Below, one piece after another: positions 7,958-17,952 of a DNA stretch of 64,000 nt. The DNA is from Ferrovibrio sp036381655 (lineage in GTDB: Bacteria > Pseudomonadota > Alphaproteobacteria > Ferrovibrionales > Ferrovibrionaceae): assembly GCF_036381655.1 (NCBI RefSeq), contig NZ_DASVCJ010000057.1:1-64000 (forward strand). The letters are read 5' to 3'. Within the stretch, counting starts at the first letter, position 1. Each line of letters opens with the position of its first letter. Both the position numbers and the translations under genes were made by a program. Under the pieces are notes generated by a model. It saw only the letters and a list, made by a program, of their open reading frames with translations, did not search any database and was not told where the DNA came from.

Positions 7958-8584
7958 ATGACAAAATCAGCACCCATGTCACACATGCCAGCCCTGTCGG
8001 AGCCAACCCCGGAGGATGCCGCGGCCGGCCCCGTATCGGACCGCCTGCTCGACGCCGCCCTGGTCTGCTTCCGCAAGCTGGGCACCGCGCGTACTCGCAT
8101 CGAGGATATCGCCGCCGAGGCCGGGATCGCCCGTACCGCCGTCTATCGCCATTTCCAGAACAAGCGGGCCATCGTGGCCGCCCTGGCGGCCCGCTGGCTG
8201 GCCGAGGACGAGGCGAGGCTGGCCGCCATCGCCCGCGGCCCGGGACAGGCAATACCGCAGCGGCTTCGGGCCTTCCTGCTGGCCGATGCGCAGGCGGCCC
8301 GACATCATCTCGCCGATGCCTGCCGCATGGCGGTGCTGGACGAGGTCGCCCGCAGCATCTCCCCCGTGCTTCTGCAGCACCGGGCCAATATCCGCCGCCA
8401 TCTGGCCGGGTTACTGGCCGAGGGCCGCATCGACAGGCCGGAGCAGGCGGCGCAAGCGCTGGATGACCTGATGGATCGGTTTCACGACCCTCGCTGCAGC
8501 AGCGGACTCGACGATACGACTTGGCGAGCCCGCGTCGATGCTGCCGTCGCGCTGCTGCTGCGCGGACTGCAAGCCAGCCCGTGA
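7958..8584 (+). CDS. TetR/AcrR-family transcriptional regulator
   Basis: The protein has 208 residues. The N-terminal helix-turn-helix spans about 25-75: RLLDAALVCFRKLG, then RIEDIAAEAGIARTAVYRHFQNK, the typical TetR recognition segment. The C-terminal ligand domain is variable and gives no ligand clue. Alternative starts at 7976 and 7985 are in frame. It faces metY divergently and the DUF1192 gene convergently (18-base gap). The target is unknown. Confidence 0.88.
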   Translation: MTKSAPMSHMPALSEPTPEDAAAGPVSDRLLDAALVCFRKLGTARTRIEDIAAEAGIARTAVYRHFQNKRAIVAALAARWLAEDEARLAAIARGPGQAIPQRLRAFLLADAQAARHHLADACRMAVLDEVARSISPVLLQHRANIRRHLAGLLAEGRIDRPEQAAQALDDLMDRFHDPRCSSGLDDTTWRARVDAAVALLLRGLQASP

Positions 8585-8602
8585 CGTTGCTTGCTGCAGG
8601 TT

Positions 8603-8779
8603 CTACTTCTTGAAGAAGATGTCGGCGGCGCCGCGCGCGGCCTGCTTGCCCTTGATCACGTCGCGGATGGTGGCGATCTCGGCTTCCAAAGCCGCGATGC
8701 GCGCCTCCAGGTCCTCGATCGACATAACCTCGTATTTCGGCGGCTCGGGCTTGCGAGAGACAACATCGTCCCAGTCCAT
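8603..8779 (-). CDS. DUF1192 family small protein
   Basis: The 58-residue acidic/charged protein begins MDWDDVVSRKPEPPKYEV. A short coiled-coil helix follows (SIEDLEARIAALEAEIATI), which is the DUF1192 pattern widespread in Alphaproteobacteria. The start at 8779 is chosen because GGAGG lies six bases upstream. Upstream in-frame codons at 8791 (ATG) and 8830 (TTG) have weaker sites. The function is unknown and the protein is probably cytoplasmic. Confidence 0.75.
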   Translation of the reverse strand: MDWDDVVSRKPEPPKYEVMSIEDLEARIAALEAEIATIRDVIKGKQAARGAADIFFKK

Positions 8780-8999
8780 GCCGTCCTCCATCGCTGAACC
8801 ATTCCGGCAATCGCCGTCAGTGTAAAGCAATCGTGCCGCCGGTCACAGTCCGGCAACCTGGAGCCGGCGCAATTTCCGCCTCGATGCGCCCGCCATGTCA
8901 CGAACCGGTCATATCACGGAATGGTGTCGCCGCGCGGAATGGCTTGCCCGGCATGGCCAACGCAGCTAGACCAGCAGAATACTCGAAGGGAGGACGCGC

Positions 9000-9995
9000 A
9001 TGCTGCCGCAGGAGATGACCGTCATCGAGATAAGCCAGCCGGGCGGACCCGAGGTGCTGAAGCCGGCCAAGCGGCCGATGCCGCAGCCGGGCGCAGGAGA
9101 AGTGCTGATCAAGGTCGCGGCGGCCGGCGTGAACCGGCCTGATGTGCTGCAGCGCGCCGGCATGTATCCGCCACCGCCCGGCGCGCCGGATTATCCCGGT
9201 CTGGAAGTGGCCGGGGAAATTGCGGCCATGGGCGTCGGCGTCGGCCGCTGGAAGCTCGGCGACAAGGTCTGCGCGCTGGTGGCCGGCGGCGGCTACGCCA
9301 CCTATTGCATCGCGCCAGCCGAACAATGCCTGCCGGTGCCGAAGGGCCTGGATATGGCCGAGGCGGCGGCGCTGCCGGAGAACTGGTTCACCGTCTGGAC
9401 CAACATCGCCGATCGCGGCCGGCTGCAGGCCGGCGAAAGCATCCTGATCCATGGCGGCGCCTCCGGGATCGGCGTGGCGGCAATCCAGCTGGCCAGGCTG
9501 CTGGGGGCCAAACGGATCTTTGCCACGGCCGGCACCGACGAGAAATGCCGCTATTGCGAAAGCATCGGCGCCGAGAAGGCGATCAACTACAAGACCGAGG
9601 ATTTCGCCGCCCGCATCCAGGAGCTGACCGACGGCAAGGGCGTCGATGTCGTGCTCGACATGGTCGGCGGCAAATACTTCGCCCCGAACATCAAGAGCCT
9701 GGCCGAAGAGGGCCGGCTGGTCATCATCGCCGTCCAGGGCGGGCCCAAGGGCGAGGGCGATCTCAGCCTGCTCATGCGCAAGCGCCTGATCGTCACCGGC
9801 TCGACCCTGCGGCCGCGGCCGGTCGCCTTCAAAGGCCAGATCGCCCGGGCGCTGGAGGAGAAGGTCTGGCCGGCCTTTGCCGATGGCCGCCTCAAGGCAG
9901 TGATTGATTCCCGCTTCCCGCTCGCCGAGGCGGCGGCGGCCCATAGCCGGATCGATCATGCGGACCATATCGGCAAAGTCCTTCTAACCGTCTGA
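9000..9995 (+). CDS. NAD(P)H:quinone oxidoreductase, zinc-free MDR family (PIG3-like)
   Basis: The 331-residue protein has an N-terminal GroES-like domain containing AAAGVNRPDVLQRAGMYPPPPG. A Rossmann domain follows with ILIHGGASGIGVAAIQLA (about 145-162), the nucleotide-binding motif of quinone reductases related to PIG3/TP53I3. No structural zinc Cys cluster is seen. It probably reduces quinones with NADPH in the cytoplasm. GGGAGGACGCGC precedes the ATG. Confidence 0.88.
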   Translation: MLPQEMTVIEISQPGGPEVLKPAKRPMPQPGAGEVLIKVAAAGVNRPDVLQRAGMYPPPPGAPDYPGLEVAGEIAAMGVGVGRWKLGDKVCALVAGGGYATYCIAPAEQCLPVPKGLDMAEAAALPENWFTVWTNIADRGRLQAGESILIHGGASGIGVAAIQLARLLGAKRIFATAGTDEKCRYCESIGAEKAINYKTEDFAARIQELTDGKGVDVVLDMVGGKYFAPNIKSLAEEGRLVIIAVQGGPKGEGDLSLLMRKRLIVTGSTLRPRPVAFKGQIARALEEKVWPAFADGRLKAVIDSRFPLAEAAAAHSRIDHADHIGKVLLTV

Positions 9996-10127
9996 TTATA
10001 AATAATTTCTCCTGAAATCCGCGGGCGGTTGCGCGGTCGGGCCGTTCCACTATATTGTCGCGCGATTTCATTTCGCCCCGCGGGCGGCCCCTGACGCGGG
10101 CCGGCTGCATTAGAAGGATTTTGCCTC

Positions 10128-10784
10128 ATGGCATTGCCGTTGATGCCCAAAGCCACCGCCGTGTGGCTGATCGACAATACCAAGCTGACCTTCGACCAGA
10201 TCGCGCAATTCTGCGGTCTGCATCCGCTGGAGGTGAAGGGTATCGCCGACGGCGAGGTGGCGGTCGGCATCGTCGGGCTCGACCCGGTCGCCAATGGTCA
10301 GCTCACGGCAGAGGAAATCGCCCGCTGCGAGGCCGATCCGGCCGCCGACCTGAAGCTGCTGGCGCCGGCGGTGCCGGTGCAGCGCCAGAAGACCAAGGGT
10401 GCGAAATACACGCCGCTGTCCAAGCGCCAGGATCGCCCCGACGCCATCGCCTGGCTGCTGAAATACCATCCCGAAGTGGCCGACGCGCAGATTCAGAAAC
10501 TGCTCGGCACCACCAAGGCGACGATCGATTCCGTGCGCAACCGCACGCACTGGAATACGGCCAATATCAAGCCGCGCGATCCGGTGGGCCTCGGCATCTG
10601 CAGCCAGGCTGAACTGGATCGCGTGCTGATCCTGGCCGCCAAGCGGCGTGAAAACCGCGAGAAGCGCGAAGCCCGCGAAGCGCGCGCCAAGGCCCGCGCC
10701 GCCGAAGCGGCCGGCATGCCGCAGACCGAACTCGGAACGCCGGCAACCGAAGAGCCGGGCGGCGAGAGCGAGAATCTCGACTGA
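10128..10784 (+). CDS. trcR: Cell-cycle transcriptional regulator TrcR (DUF1013)
   Basis: The 218-residue protein begins MALPLMPKATAVWLIDNT, the invariant start of DUF1013 proteins, followed by LTFDQIAQFCGLHPLEVKGIADGE. A second helical block is IQKLLGTTKATIDSVRNRTHWN. The C-terminus is highly charged. In Alphaproteobacteria this family is called TrcR and is linked to cell-cycle transcription and RNA polymerase. The conserved start and the A-rich leader support the chosen ATG. It is monocistronic here. Confidence 0.9.
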   Translation: MALPLMPKATAVWLIDNTKLTFDQIAQFCGLHPLEVKGIADGEVAVGIVGLDPVANGQLTAEEIARCEADPAADLKLLAPAVPVQRQKTKGAKYTPLSKRQDRPDAIAWLLKYHPEVADAQIQKLLGTTKATIDSVRNRTHWNTANIKPRDPVGLGICSQAELDRVLILAAKRRENREKREAREARAKARAAEAAGMPQTELGTPATEEPGGESENLD

Positions 10785-10962
10785 TTCCACTTTGGCGCGG
10801 CTGCGCCGCACCAATCCCCGGCTGGTTCGCCAATGTGAGGCCGAACAGGCTGGCCGCATCGGCCGGTTTCAGCTATAGCGGTGTGCGACAGGGATCGCAT
10901 AGCATCGCTTATTGGCACGCCCATGGGCGAAGGCGGCAATAGAAGCGGGAACAGCGCGGGGA

Positions 10963-11937
10963 ATGCTGGTCTTTATCATCAGGCGTTTAATGCAGGCCGC
11001 GTTGGTGGTTGCGGTGATGTCGGTGCTCGTCTTCATCGGCATCTACATGATCGGCGATCCGATCTCCATCCTGGCAAGCCCGGAGGCCACCGATCTCGAC
11101 CGCGAGGCGATCGCCCATGCGCTTGGCCTCGATAAGCCGATCTGGATGCAATATCTCGTCTTCGTCAATTCCGCCCTGCACGGTGATTTCGGCAAGTCCT
11201 TCGTCTTCGGCCAGCCGGCCATGGGCCTGATCCTGGAGCGCATGCCGGCCACCATGGAGCTTGCGATCACCGCAACCATCATGGCGCTGCTGATCGGCAT
11301 ACCGCTCGGCCTCTATGCCGGCCTGCGCCACGACACTGTCGGCGCGCGCGGCATCATGGCCGGTTCGGTGCTCGGCTTCTCGCTGCCGAATTTCTGGGTC
11401 GGCCTGATGCTGATCATGATTTTCGCCGTGCAGTTCGGCTGGGTGCCGGCATCCGGGCGCGGCGCGACCGTCGACATCTTCGGTCTCAAGCTCAGCGTGT
11501 TCACCGCTGATGGCTGGCGCCATATCCTGCTGCCGGCGATCACGCTCGGCCTGTCCAAATGCGCGCTCATCATCCGCCTTGCCCGCGCCTCGGTGCGCGA
11601 GGTGATGATGATGGACTACATCAAGTTCGCCCGCGCCAAGGGCCTGAACGAAAAACGCATCATCGGCGTGCATATACTGAAGAACATCATGATACCGATC
11701 GCGACCGTCACGGGCCTCGAACTCGGCACCTTGATCGCCTTCGCCGTCATCACCGAAACGATCTTCGCCTGGCCGGGCATGGGCAAGCTGCTGATCGATT
11801 CGATCGTCAACCTCGACCGGCCGGTCGTGGTCGCCTATCTGATCATCGTCGTACTGCTGCTGGTGCTGATCAATCTCGTCGTCGATATCCTCTATTCCGT
11901 GCTGGACCCGCGCGTGCGGCTGGGTGGTGCGCAATGA
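10963..11937 (+). CDS. Peptide/nickel-type ABC transporter permease 1 (DppB/OppB family)
   Basis: The 324-residue membrane protein starts MLVFIIRRLMQAALVVAVMS, the standard first helix of DppB-type permeases. The earlier in-frame ATG at 10912 adds an untypical polar stretch, while 10963 has GCGGGG upstream. The cytoplasmic EAA loop for ATPase contact is MMDYIKFARAKGLNEKRIIG (about 210-230). It is the first gene of a tight four-gene importer operon that contains no substrate-binding protein. Confidence 0.9.
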   Translation: MLVFIIRRLMQAALVVAVMSVLVFIGIYMIGDPISILASPEATDLDREAIAHALGLDKPIWMQYLVFVNSALHGDFGKSFVFGQPAMGLILERMPATMELAITATIMALLIGIPLGLYAGLRHDTVGARGIMAGSVLGFSLPNFWVGLMLIMIFAVQFGWVPASGRGATVDIFGLKLSVFTADGWRHILLPAITLGLSKCALIIRLARASVREVMMMDYIKFARAKGLNEKRIIGVHILKNIMIPIATVTGLELGTLIAFAVITETIFAWPGMGKLLIDSIVNLDRPVVVAYLIIVVLLLVLINLVVDILYSVLDPRVRLGGAQ

Positions 11938-12854
11938 GCGAGGCAACCCTGCCCTCCGCGCCGCCATCGGCCCCCCTGGCAACGGAATCGCCGGTCAAGC
12001 GCATCATCGCCGAGTTCGCCGAAAGCAAGCTTGCCCTGCTCGGCCTCGCCCTGCTGGTCATCGCTTTGGCCGCCGCGTTGCTGGCGCCCTGGCTGGCGCC
12101 GCAGAACCCGTACGATCTGACCAATCTCGACATTCTCGACGCGCGGCTGCCGCCCGGCGAGATTTCCGGCACCGGCATGACCTTCCTGCTCGGCAGCGAC
12201 GGCCAGGGCCGCGACATGCTGAGCGCGATGCTCTATGGCCTGCGCATCAGCCTATCCGTCGGTGTCACCGCCGTCGCCCTCGCCTTGGCGATCGGCTCGC
12301 TCGCCGGCCTGATGGCGGCCTATGCCGGCGGCAAGTTCGAAACCCTGATCATGCGCATCGTCGATCTCCAGCTGTCGTTCCCGGCGATCCTCGTCGCGCT
12401 GATCCTGCTCGCCGTGCTGGGCAACGGCGTGGACAAGGTCATCATTGCCCTGGTCGTCGTGCAATGGGCCTATTTCGCCCGTGCCGCCCGCGGCGCCGCG
12501 ATCGTCGAACGCAACAGGGAATATGTCGAGGCGGCACGCTGCCTGGGGCTCAGCCGGACGCGCCTGCTGCTGCGGCATCTCCTGCCGAATTGCCTGCCGC
12601 CTCTGATCGTCATCGCGACCGTCGACATCGCCCGCGCGATCACGCTGGAAGCGACGCTCAGCTTTCTCGGCCTCGGCGTGCCGGTTACCGAACCCTCGCT
12701 TGGCATGCTGATCGCGAACGGCTTCGATTACCTGATCAGCGGCGTCTACTGGATTTCCCTTTTCCCGGGCCTGCTGCTCACCCTGGTCATCGTTGCCATC
12801 AATCTGGTGGGCGACCAGCTCCGCGATGTGCTCAATCCCCGTCTCAAGCGTTGA
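11934..12854 (+). CDS. Peptide/nickel-type ABC transporter permease 2 (DppC/OppC family)
   Basis: The protein has 306 residues. Its ATG overlaps the TGA of the previous permease (ATGA), indicating coupled translation. The N-terminal OppC helix is LALLGLALLVIALAAALLAP. The loop FLLGSDGQGRDMLSAMLYGLR and the EAA loop NREYVEAARCLGLSRTRLLL are characteristic of OppC. With the adjacent permease it forms the membrane channel of the importer. Confidence 0.9.
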   Translation: MSEATLPSAPPSAPLATESPVKRIIAEFAESKLALLGLALLVIALAAALLAPWLAPQNPYDLTNLDILDARLPPGEISGTGMTFLLGSDGQGRDMLSAMLYGLRISLSVGVTAVALALAIGSLAGLMAAYAGGKFETLIMRIVDLQLSFPAILVALILLAVLGNGVDKVIIALVVVQWAYFARAARGAAIVERNREYVEAARCLGLSRTRLLLRHLLPNCLPPLIVIATVDIARAITLEATLSFLGLGVPVTEPSLGMLIANGFDYLISGVYWISLFPGLLLTLVIVAINLVGDQLRDVLNPRLKR

Positions 12855-12858
12855 TACG

Positions 12859-13854
12859 ATGACCGGTCCGACGCTCAAGGTCGAAAATCTCGAAACCCAG
12901 TTCCCCACGCGGGACGGCATCGTGCGCGCGGTCGACGGCGTTAGCTTCGAGGTCGGACAGGGCGAGATCGTCGGCCTGGTCGGCGAGTCCGGCTCGGGCA
13001 AGTCGATCACCGGCTTCTCGATCCTCGGCCTGATCGATCCGCCGGGCCGCATCGCTGCCGGCAAGGTTCTGTTCAAGGGCGAGGATCTGGTCGGCGCCAG
13101 CCCGGAGCGCATGCGCCATTTGCGCGGCGCCCGTCTGGCCATGATCTTCCAGGACCCGATGATGACGCTCAATCCGGTCCTGCGCGTCGACACCCAGATG
13201 ATCGAAACCGTGCAGGCCCACGAAAAGGTCAGCGAAGAGGCAGCGCGGGCGCGGGCAATCGAAACACTCAAGGCGGTCGGCATCGCCGCGCCGGAAGAGC
13301 GGCTGCTCGCCTACCCGCATCAGCTTTCCGGCGGCATGCGCCAGCGCATCGCCATCGCCATCGCGCTCCTTCACAAGCCCGACCTGATCATCGCCGACGA
13401 GCCGACCACGGCTCTGGACGTGACCATCCAGGGCCAGATCCTCTACGAGATGCGCAAACTGTGCCGCGATACCGGCACGGCGCTGATCTGGATCACGCAC
13501 GACCTCTCCGTCGTTGCCGGCCTCGCCGACCGCATCATGGTGATGTATGCCGGCAAGATCGTCGAGACCGGCCCGATCACGACCGTGGTCGAGCGGCCGC
13601 GGCATCCATACACGCGCGGCCTGATCGGCTCGGTGCCGGGCGCCATGCCGCGCGGCAAGCGCCTGTTCCAGATTCCCGGCATGACGCCGGCCCTGGTCAA
13701 CCTGCCGCCGGGCTGCCGCTTCAAGACGCGGTGTTCGCGGGCCGACAGCGTCTGCGATGCCATGCCCGATCTGTTTGCCGTGGCGCCCGATCACGGCGTG
13801 CGCTGCTTCCACCCGTACGACGCCGATTCCCTGATCACGGAATCCGTCCGATGA
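12859..13854 (+). CDS. Oligopeptide-type ABC transporter ATP-binding protein 1 (DppD/OppD)
   Basis: The protein has 331 residues from the ATG at 12859, four bases after the permease stop. It has Walker A GESGSGKS (about 45-52), signature LSGGMRQR, Walker B DLIIADEPTTALD, and the C-terminal Cys-containing oligopeptide-transporter extension (PPGCRFKTRCSRAD). The paralogue immediately downstream provides the second ATPase. Confidence 0.92.
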   Translation: MTGPTLKVENLETQFPTRDGIVRAVDGVSFEVGQGEIVGLVGESGSGKSITGFSILGLIDPPGRIAAGKVLFKGEDLVGASPERMRHLRGARLAMIFQDPMMTLNPVLRVDTQMIETVQAHEKVSEEAARARAIETLKAVGIAAPEERLLAYPHQLSGGMRQRIAIAIALLHKPDLIIADEPTTALDVTIQGQILYEMRKLCRDTGTALIWITHDLSVVAGLADRIMVMYAGKIVETGPITTVVERPRHPYTRGLIGSVPGAMPRGKRLFQIPGMTPALVNLPPGCRFKTRCSRADSVCDAMPDLFAVAPDHGVRCFHPYDADSLITESVR

Positions 13855-14879
13855 CGCCGCCGATGACCCAGATGCTGGAATTGCAGAATGTCTCGAAGCG
13901 CTTCGTCTGGCGCCTCGATTTCGCCTCCAAGCTTGCCAACCTGCTTGGCGCCGGCATCAAGGAGCGCGCGGTCCATGCCGTCAGTCACGTCGATCTCGGC
14001 ATCCGCGAGGGCGAGGTCGTCGGCCTGGTTGGCGAGTCCGGCTGCGGCAAGTCGACCTTGGGCCGCATCGTTGCCGGCATCATGGATGCCAGCGAGGGCG
14101 AGCTGAAATTCCGCGGCAAGGCGCTGGCGGAGATGAACGAGCGCGAATGGCGCGACTACAAGCTCGCCGTGCAGATGATCTTCCAGGACCCCTATGCCTC
14201 GCTGAATCCGCGCATGCGGGTGGAGGACATCATCGGCGAAGCGCCGGTCGCCCATGGCATCGTCTCGCGCAGCGAAATGGGCGGCTATGTCGAGCATCTG
14301 ATGAATCAGGTGGGCCTGGACCCGCGCTACCGCCGCCGCTATCCGCATCAATTCTCCGGTGGCCAGCGCCAGCGCATCGGCATCGCCCGCGCCCTGGCGG
14401 TGAAGCCGCGCTTCATCGTCTGCGACGAGGCGGTGGCGGCGCTGGATGTTTCGATCCAGGCGCAGGTGCTGAACCTGTTCATGGACCTGCGCGAGCAGCT
14501 CGGGCTGACCTATCTGTTCATCAGCCACAACCTCGCCGTGGTCGAGCATATCTCGGATCGCGTGGTGATCATGTATCTCGGCCGCGTGGTGGAAACCGCG
14601 CCGACCGAGGCGCTATTCGCGAAGCCGAACCATCCCTACACGCAGGCGCTGCTGGCCGAGGCGCCGAAACTGGTCGCCAGACGCCGCGACTATACGCCGA
14701 TCGCGGGCGAGATTCCCTCGCCGCTCGATCCGCCGAGCGGCTGCCACTTCCATCCGCGCTGCCCCTTCGCCATGGCGCGCTGCAAGACCGAGGCGCCGGT
14801 GCTGAAGCAGATCGCGCCGGACCGGATGTCGGCCTGCCACCTCAACGATGCGGCTGGAGCTGCGGCGGCGGCATCTTGA
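13851..14879 (+). CDS. Oligopeptide-type ABC transporter ATP-binding protein 2 (DppF/OppF)
   Basis: The protein has 342 residues. The ATG overlaps the preceding TGA by four bases. It has Walker A GESGCGKS, signature FSGGQRQRIGIARAL, Walker B FIVCDEAVAALD and the C-terminal extension PSGCHFHPRCPFAMARC. The canonical DEPTS of OppF reads DEAVA here, which is common in alphaproteobacterial homologues. Its last 38 bases overlap the convergent end of the RND permease gene. Confidence 0.92.
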   Translation: MTPPMTQMLELQNVSKRFVWRLDFASKLANLLGAGIKERAVHAVSHVDLGIREGEVVGLVGESGCGKSTLGRIVAGIMDASEGELKFRGKALAEMNEREWRDYKLAVQMIFQDPYASLNPRMRVEDIIGEAPVAHGIVSRSEMGGYVEHLMNQVGLDPRYRRRYPHQFSGGQRQRIGIARALAVKPRFIVCDEAVAALDVSIQAQVLNLFMDLREQLGLTYLFISHNLAVVEHISDRVVIMYLGRVVETAPTEALFAKPNHPYTQALLAEAPKLVARRRDYTPIAGEIPSPLDPPSGCHFHPRCPFAMARCKTEAPVLKQIAPDRMSACHLNDAAGAAAAAS

Positions 14880-17800
14880 CGCGGAACCAGGCGGCGTACA
14901 GCGCCGGCAGGAACAGCACCGTCAGCAATGTCGCCACCAGCAGCCCACCGATGATGGTATAGGCCATCGGCCCCCAGAAATTGCTGGTCGACAGCGGGAT
15001 CATGCCGAGGATGGCGGCCAGGGCCGTCAGCATGATCGGCCGGAACCGCCGCAACGTGGCATTGACGATGGCATCCCAGCGTGTCTCGCCTTGGCGGATA
15101 TCCTGCTCGATCTGATCGACCAGAATCACCGAATTGCGCATGATCATCCCGGCCAGGGCAATGGCGCCGAGCATGGCGACGAAGCCGAACGGCACATTGA
15201 AGGCGAGCAGCCCCAGGGTGACGCCGATCAGACCGAGCGGCGCCGTCAGCAGCACCAGCAGCATGCGTTGCACCGACTGAAGCTGCACCATCAGCAACGT
15301 CACCATGATGGCGATCATCACCGGCACGACGGCGGCGATCGAGGCATTGGCCTTGCCGCTTTCCTCGATGGCGCCCCCCATGACGATGCGATAGCCGGGC
15401 GGCAACTGCTTGCGCAGGGCGTCCAGCTTGGGATCGATCTGCTGCGAGACGACCGGGGCCTGGATGCCATCGACGATGTCGGCGCGCACGGTGATCACCG
15501 GCTGGCGGTCGCGCCGCCAGATGATACCCTCCTCCAGGCCATAATGCACATCGGCGACCTGGCTGAGCGGCACCGGCCGGGCGCTTTGCGGCCCGGCGAC
15601 ATTGATGTCCTTGATGCCGCTCAGGCTCAGGCGCTCCTCGTCGACGGCGCGGGCGACGACATCGATCAGTTCGCGGCCCTCGCGGTACTGCGTCACTGTG
15701 ATGCCGGAGACGATCGAGTTCAGGGTAGTGGCGAGATCCTGCGAGGAAATGCCCAGCAGACGCGCCTTGGCCTGATCGACATCGATGCGTACGGCCTTGC
15801 TCAGCTCGTTCCAGTCAAGATTGACGTCCCGCGTATTGGGATTCGCCCGCATCACATCGGCGACCTGGAAGGCGATGCGCCGCACCTCCATGGGATCGTC
15901 GCCGCTGACGCGGAACTGCACCGGAAACCCTACCGGCGGGCCGTTCTCCAGACGATTGACGCGGCCGCGCAACAGCGTGAAATCCTCCTGGAAGGCCTTG
16001 ATCAGCCGGTCGCGCACGCGCTCGCGTTCCGCATCGCCTTTGGTCAGAACGACGACCTGGGCGAAATTGTCGTTCGGCAGCTGCACGTCGAGCGGCAGAT
16101 AGAAGCGCGGCGCGCCGCTGCCGATATAGCTGGTGTAATTGACGATATCGGGATGGCCCTTGAGCAGGGCTTCGAGCTTCAGCGTCGCCTCCTCGGTGGC
16201 GGCGATGGACGATCCCTGCGGCAGGCGCAGATCGACCATCAGTTCCGGACGGTTGGAAGACGGGAAGAATTGCTGCTGGACGAAGCGGAAGCCGAAGCCG
16301 CTCAGCAGGAAGATGCCGACCGTCGTTCCGATCACGATATAACGATGTCTGACGCACCAGACGACCACCGGACGGACATAACGGTAGACGCCGCGGCGGT
16401 AGACGTCGTCGCCATGATGGCCCGGCTTCGGCGCCGGCAGCAGCCGATAGCCGATGAACGGCGTGAAGATCACCGCCACCACCCAGGAAACCAGCAGCGC
16501 AATCGTCACCACCGCGAAGATCGAAAAGGTGTATTCGCCCGCAGAGGACTTCGCGAAGCCGACCGGCACGAAACCGGCCGCGGTGATGAGAGTGCCGGTC
16601 AGCATGGGAAAAGCGGTCGAAGTATAGGCGAAGCTCGCGGCGCGGAAGCGGTCGAAACCCTGCTCCATCTTCACCTGCATCATCTCGACCGCGATGATCG
16701 CATCGTCGACCAGAAGCCCGAGCGCGATGATCAGCGCGCCGAGCGAAATGCGGTGAAAGTCGATGCCGAATATCTTCATGCAGACGAAGGTGATCGCCAG
16801 CACCAGCGGAATGCACAGCATCACCACCATGCCGCTGCGCAGCCCCAGGCTGAGGAAGCTGACGCCAAGCACGATAACGACCGCTTCGAGCAGCACCTCC
16901 ATGAATTCGGAGATCGACCGCTGCACCACGGCCGGCTGATCGGCGACCTGATGCACCTCGATCCCGACCGGCATGTCGGCTTTCAGCCGCGCCATCGTGG
17001 CCGCCAGGGCCTTGCCCAGCTCGATCATGTTGCCGCCCTTGGCCATGGACACCGCCAGGCCGATGGCATTCTCGCCGTTGAAGCGGAAACGGGGGCTCGG
17101 CGGGTCGGCATAATCGCGCTTGATCTCGGCGATGTCGCCCAGCCGCACCAGCCGGCCATTGGCCTGGATCGACAATTCCGACAGAGCGCGCGCCGTTTCG
17201 ATATCGCCGCTGACCCGCGTCGCAATGCGATCGGTCGTGGTCTGAACCACGCCGGATGCGGTCTGCGCGTTCTGCTGCTGGATGACATCGATGATCTGCC
17301 GTGGATTGATGCCGAGATTGGCCAGCTTGCGGTGTGAAAACTCGATGAAGATGCGTTCCGGCTGCACGCCGATCAGGTCGGCCTTGCCGACATCCTTGAT
17401 GCGCAGAAGCTCCTCGCGCACGTCCTCGACATAATCCTTCAATTCGCGATGGGTGAAGCCGTCGGCCGTGAAGGCATAGATGGTGCCGAACGTGTCGCCG
17501 AACTCGTCGTTGAAGAACGGCCCCTGCACGCCCTGCGGCAGGGTGGTGCGGATATCGCCGACCTTCTTGCGTACCTGATACCAGATGTCGGACACCAGCT
17601 TCGGCGGCGTGCTGTCGCGCAACGTGACATAGACGGTGGACTCAGCCGGCTTCGAATAGCTGCGGACGCTGTCCAGATAGGGCGTCTCCTGCAGCTTCTT
17701 CTCGATCTTGTCGGTCACCTGCTGCTCGACCTCGCGCGCCGTCGCACCGGGCCAGGTGGTGCGCACGATCATCACCTTGAAGGTGAAATCCGGATCTTCG

Positions 17801-17952
17801 GCACGGCCGAGCTGCATATAGGCGAGGGCGCCGGCCGCCAGCAGCAAAACCATCAAAAAGCCGATCAACGATTGATGGCGCAGCGCCCAGGCGGAGAGAT
17901 TGAAGCGGTCGCGGCCGTCCCCGGCCGGTTGGCTGCCTGGCCGGTCGGTCAC
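14842..17952 (-). CDS. RND-family efflux transporter permease
   Basis: The 1036-residue inner-membrane pump has twelve expected membrane helices and two large periplasmic loops. TM4 contains ALGLLVDDAIIAVEMM, with the paired Asp residues used for proton coupling in AcrB-type pumps. The porter domain begins EDPDFTFKVMIVRTTWPGA. The C-terminal half repeats the fold (LMVQLQSVQRMLLVLLTAPL). It partners the adaptor gene, whose stop overlaps this start by four bases. No outer-membrane TolC-type channel is encoded nearby, so a channel from elsewhere is presumably used. Substrate is unknown. Confidence 0.92.
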   Translation of the reverse strand: MTDRPGSQPAGDGRDRFNLSAWALRHQSLIGFLMVLLLAAGALAYMQLGRAEDPDFTFKVMIVRTTWPGATAREVEQQVTDKIEKKLQETPYLDSVRSYSKPAESTVYVTLRDSTPPKLVSDIWYQVRKKVGDIRTTLPQGVQGPFFNDEFGDTFGTIYAFTADGFTHRELKDYVEDVREELLRIKDVGKADLIGVQPERIFIEFSHRKLANLGINPRQIIDVIQQQNAQTASGVVQTTTDRIATRVSGDIETARALSELSIQANGRLVRLGDIAEIKRDYADPPSPRFRFNGENAIGLAVSMAKGGNMIELGKALAATMARLKADMPVGIEVHQVADQPAVVQRSISEFMEVLLEAVVIVLGVSFLSLGLRSGMVVMLCIPLVLAITFVCMKIFGIDFHRISLGALIIALGLLVDDAIIAVEMMQVKMEQGFDRFRAASFAYTSTAFPMLTGTLITAAGFVPVGFAKSSAGEYTFSIFAVVTIALLVSWVVAVIFTPFIGYRLLPAPKPGHHGDDVYRRGVYRYVRPVVVWCVRHRYIVIGTTVGIFLLSGFGFRFVQQQFFPSSNRPELMVDLRLPQGSSIAATEEATLKLEALLKGHPDIVNYTSYIGSGAPRFYLPLDVQLPNDNFAQVVVLTKGDAERERVRDRLIKAFQEDFTLLRGRVNRLENGPPVGFPVQFRVSGDDPMEVRRIAFQVADVMRANPNTRDVNLDWNELSKAVRIDVDQAKARLLGISSQDLATTLNSIVSGITVTQYREGRELIDVVARAVDEERLSLSGIKDINVAGPQSARPVPLSQVADVHYGLEEGIIWRRDRQPVITVRADIVDGIQAPVVSQQIDPKLDALRKQLPPGYRIVMGGAIEESGKANASIAAVVPVMIAIMVTLLMVQLQSVQRMLLVLLTAPLGLIGVTLGLLAFNVPFGFVAMLGAIALAGMIMRNSVILVDQIEQDIRQGETRWDAIVNATLRRFRPIMLTALAAILGMIPLSTSNFWGPMAYTIIGGLLVATLLTVLFLPALYAAWFRVKMPPPQLQPHR

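Noticed and set aside
8831..8999. Possible small gene before the quinone oxidoreductase
   Set aside because: Open frames there overlap antisense frames and have no ribosome site or family likeness.
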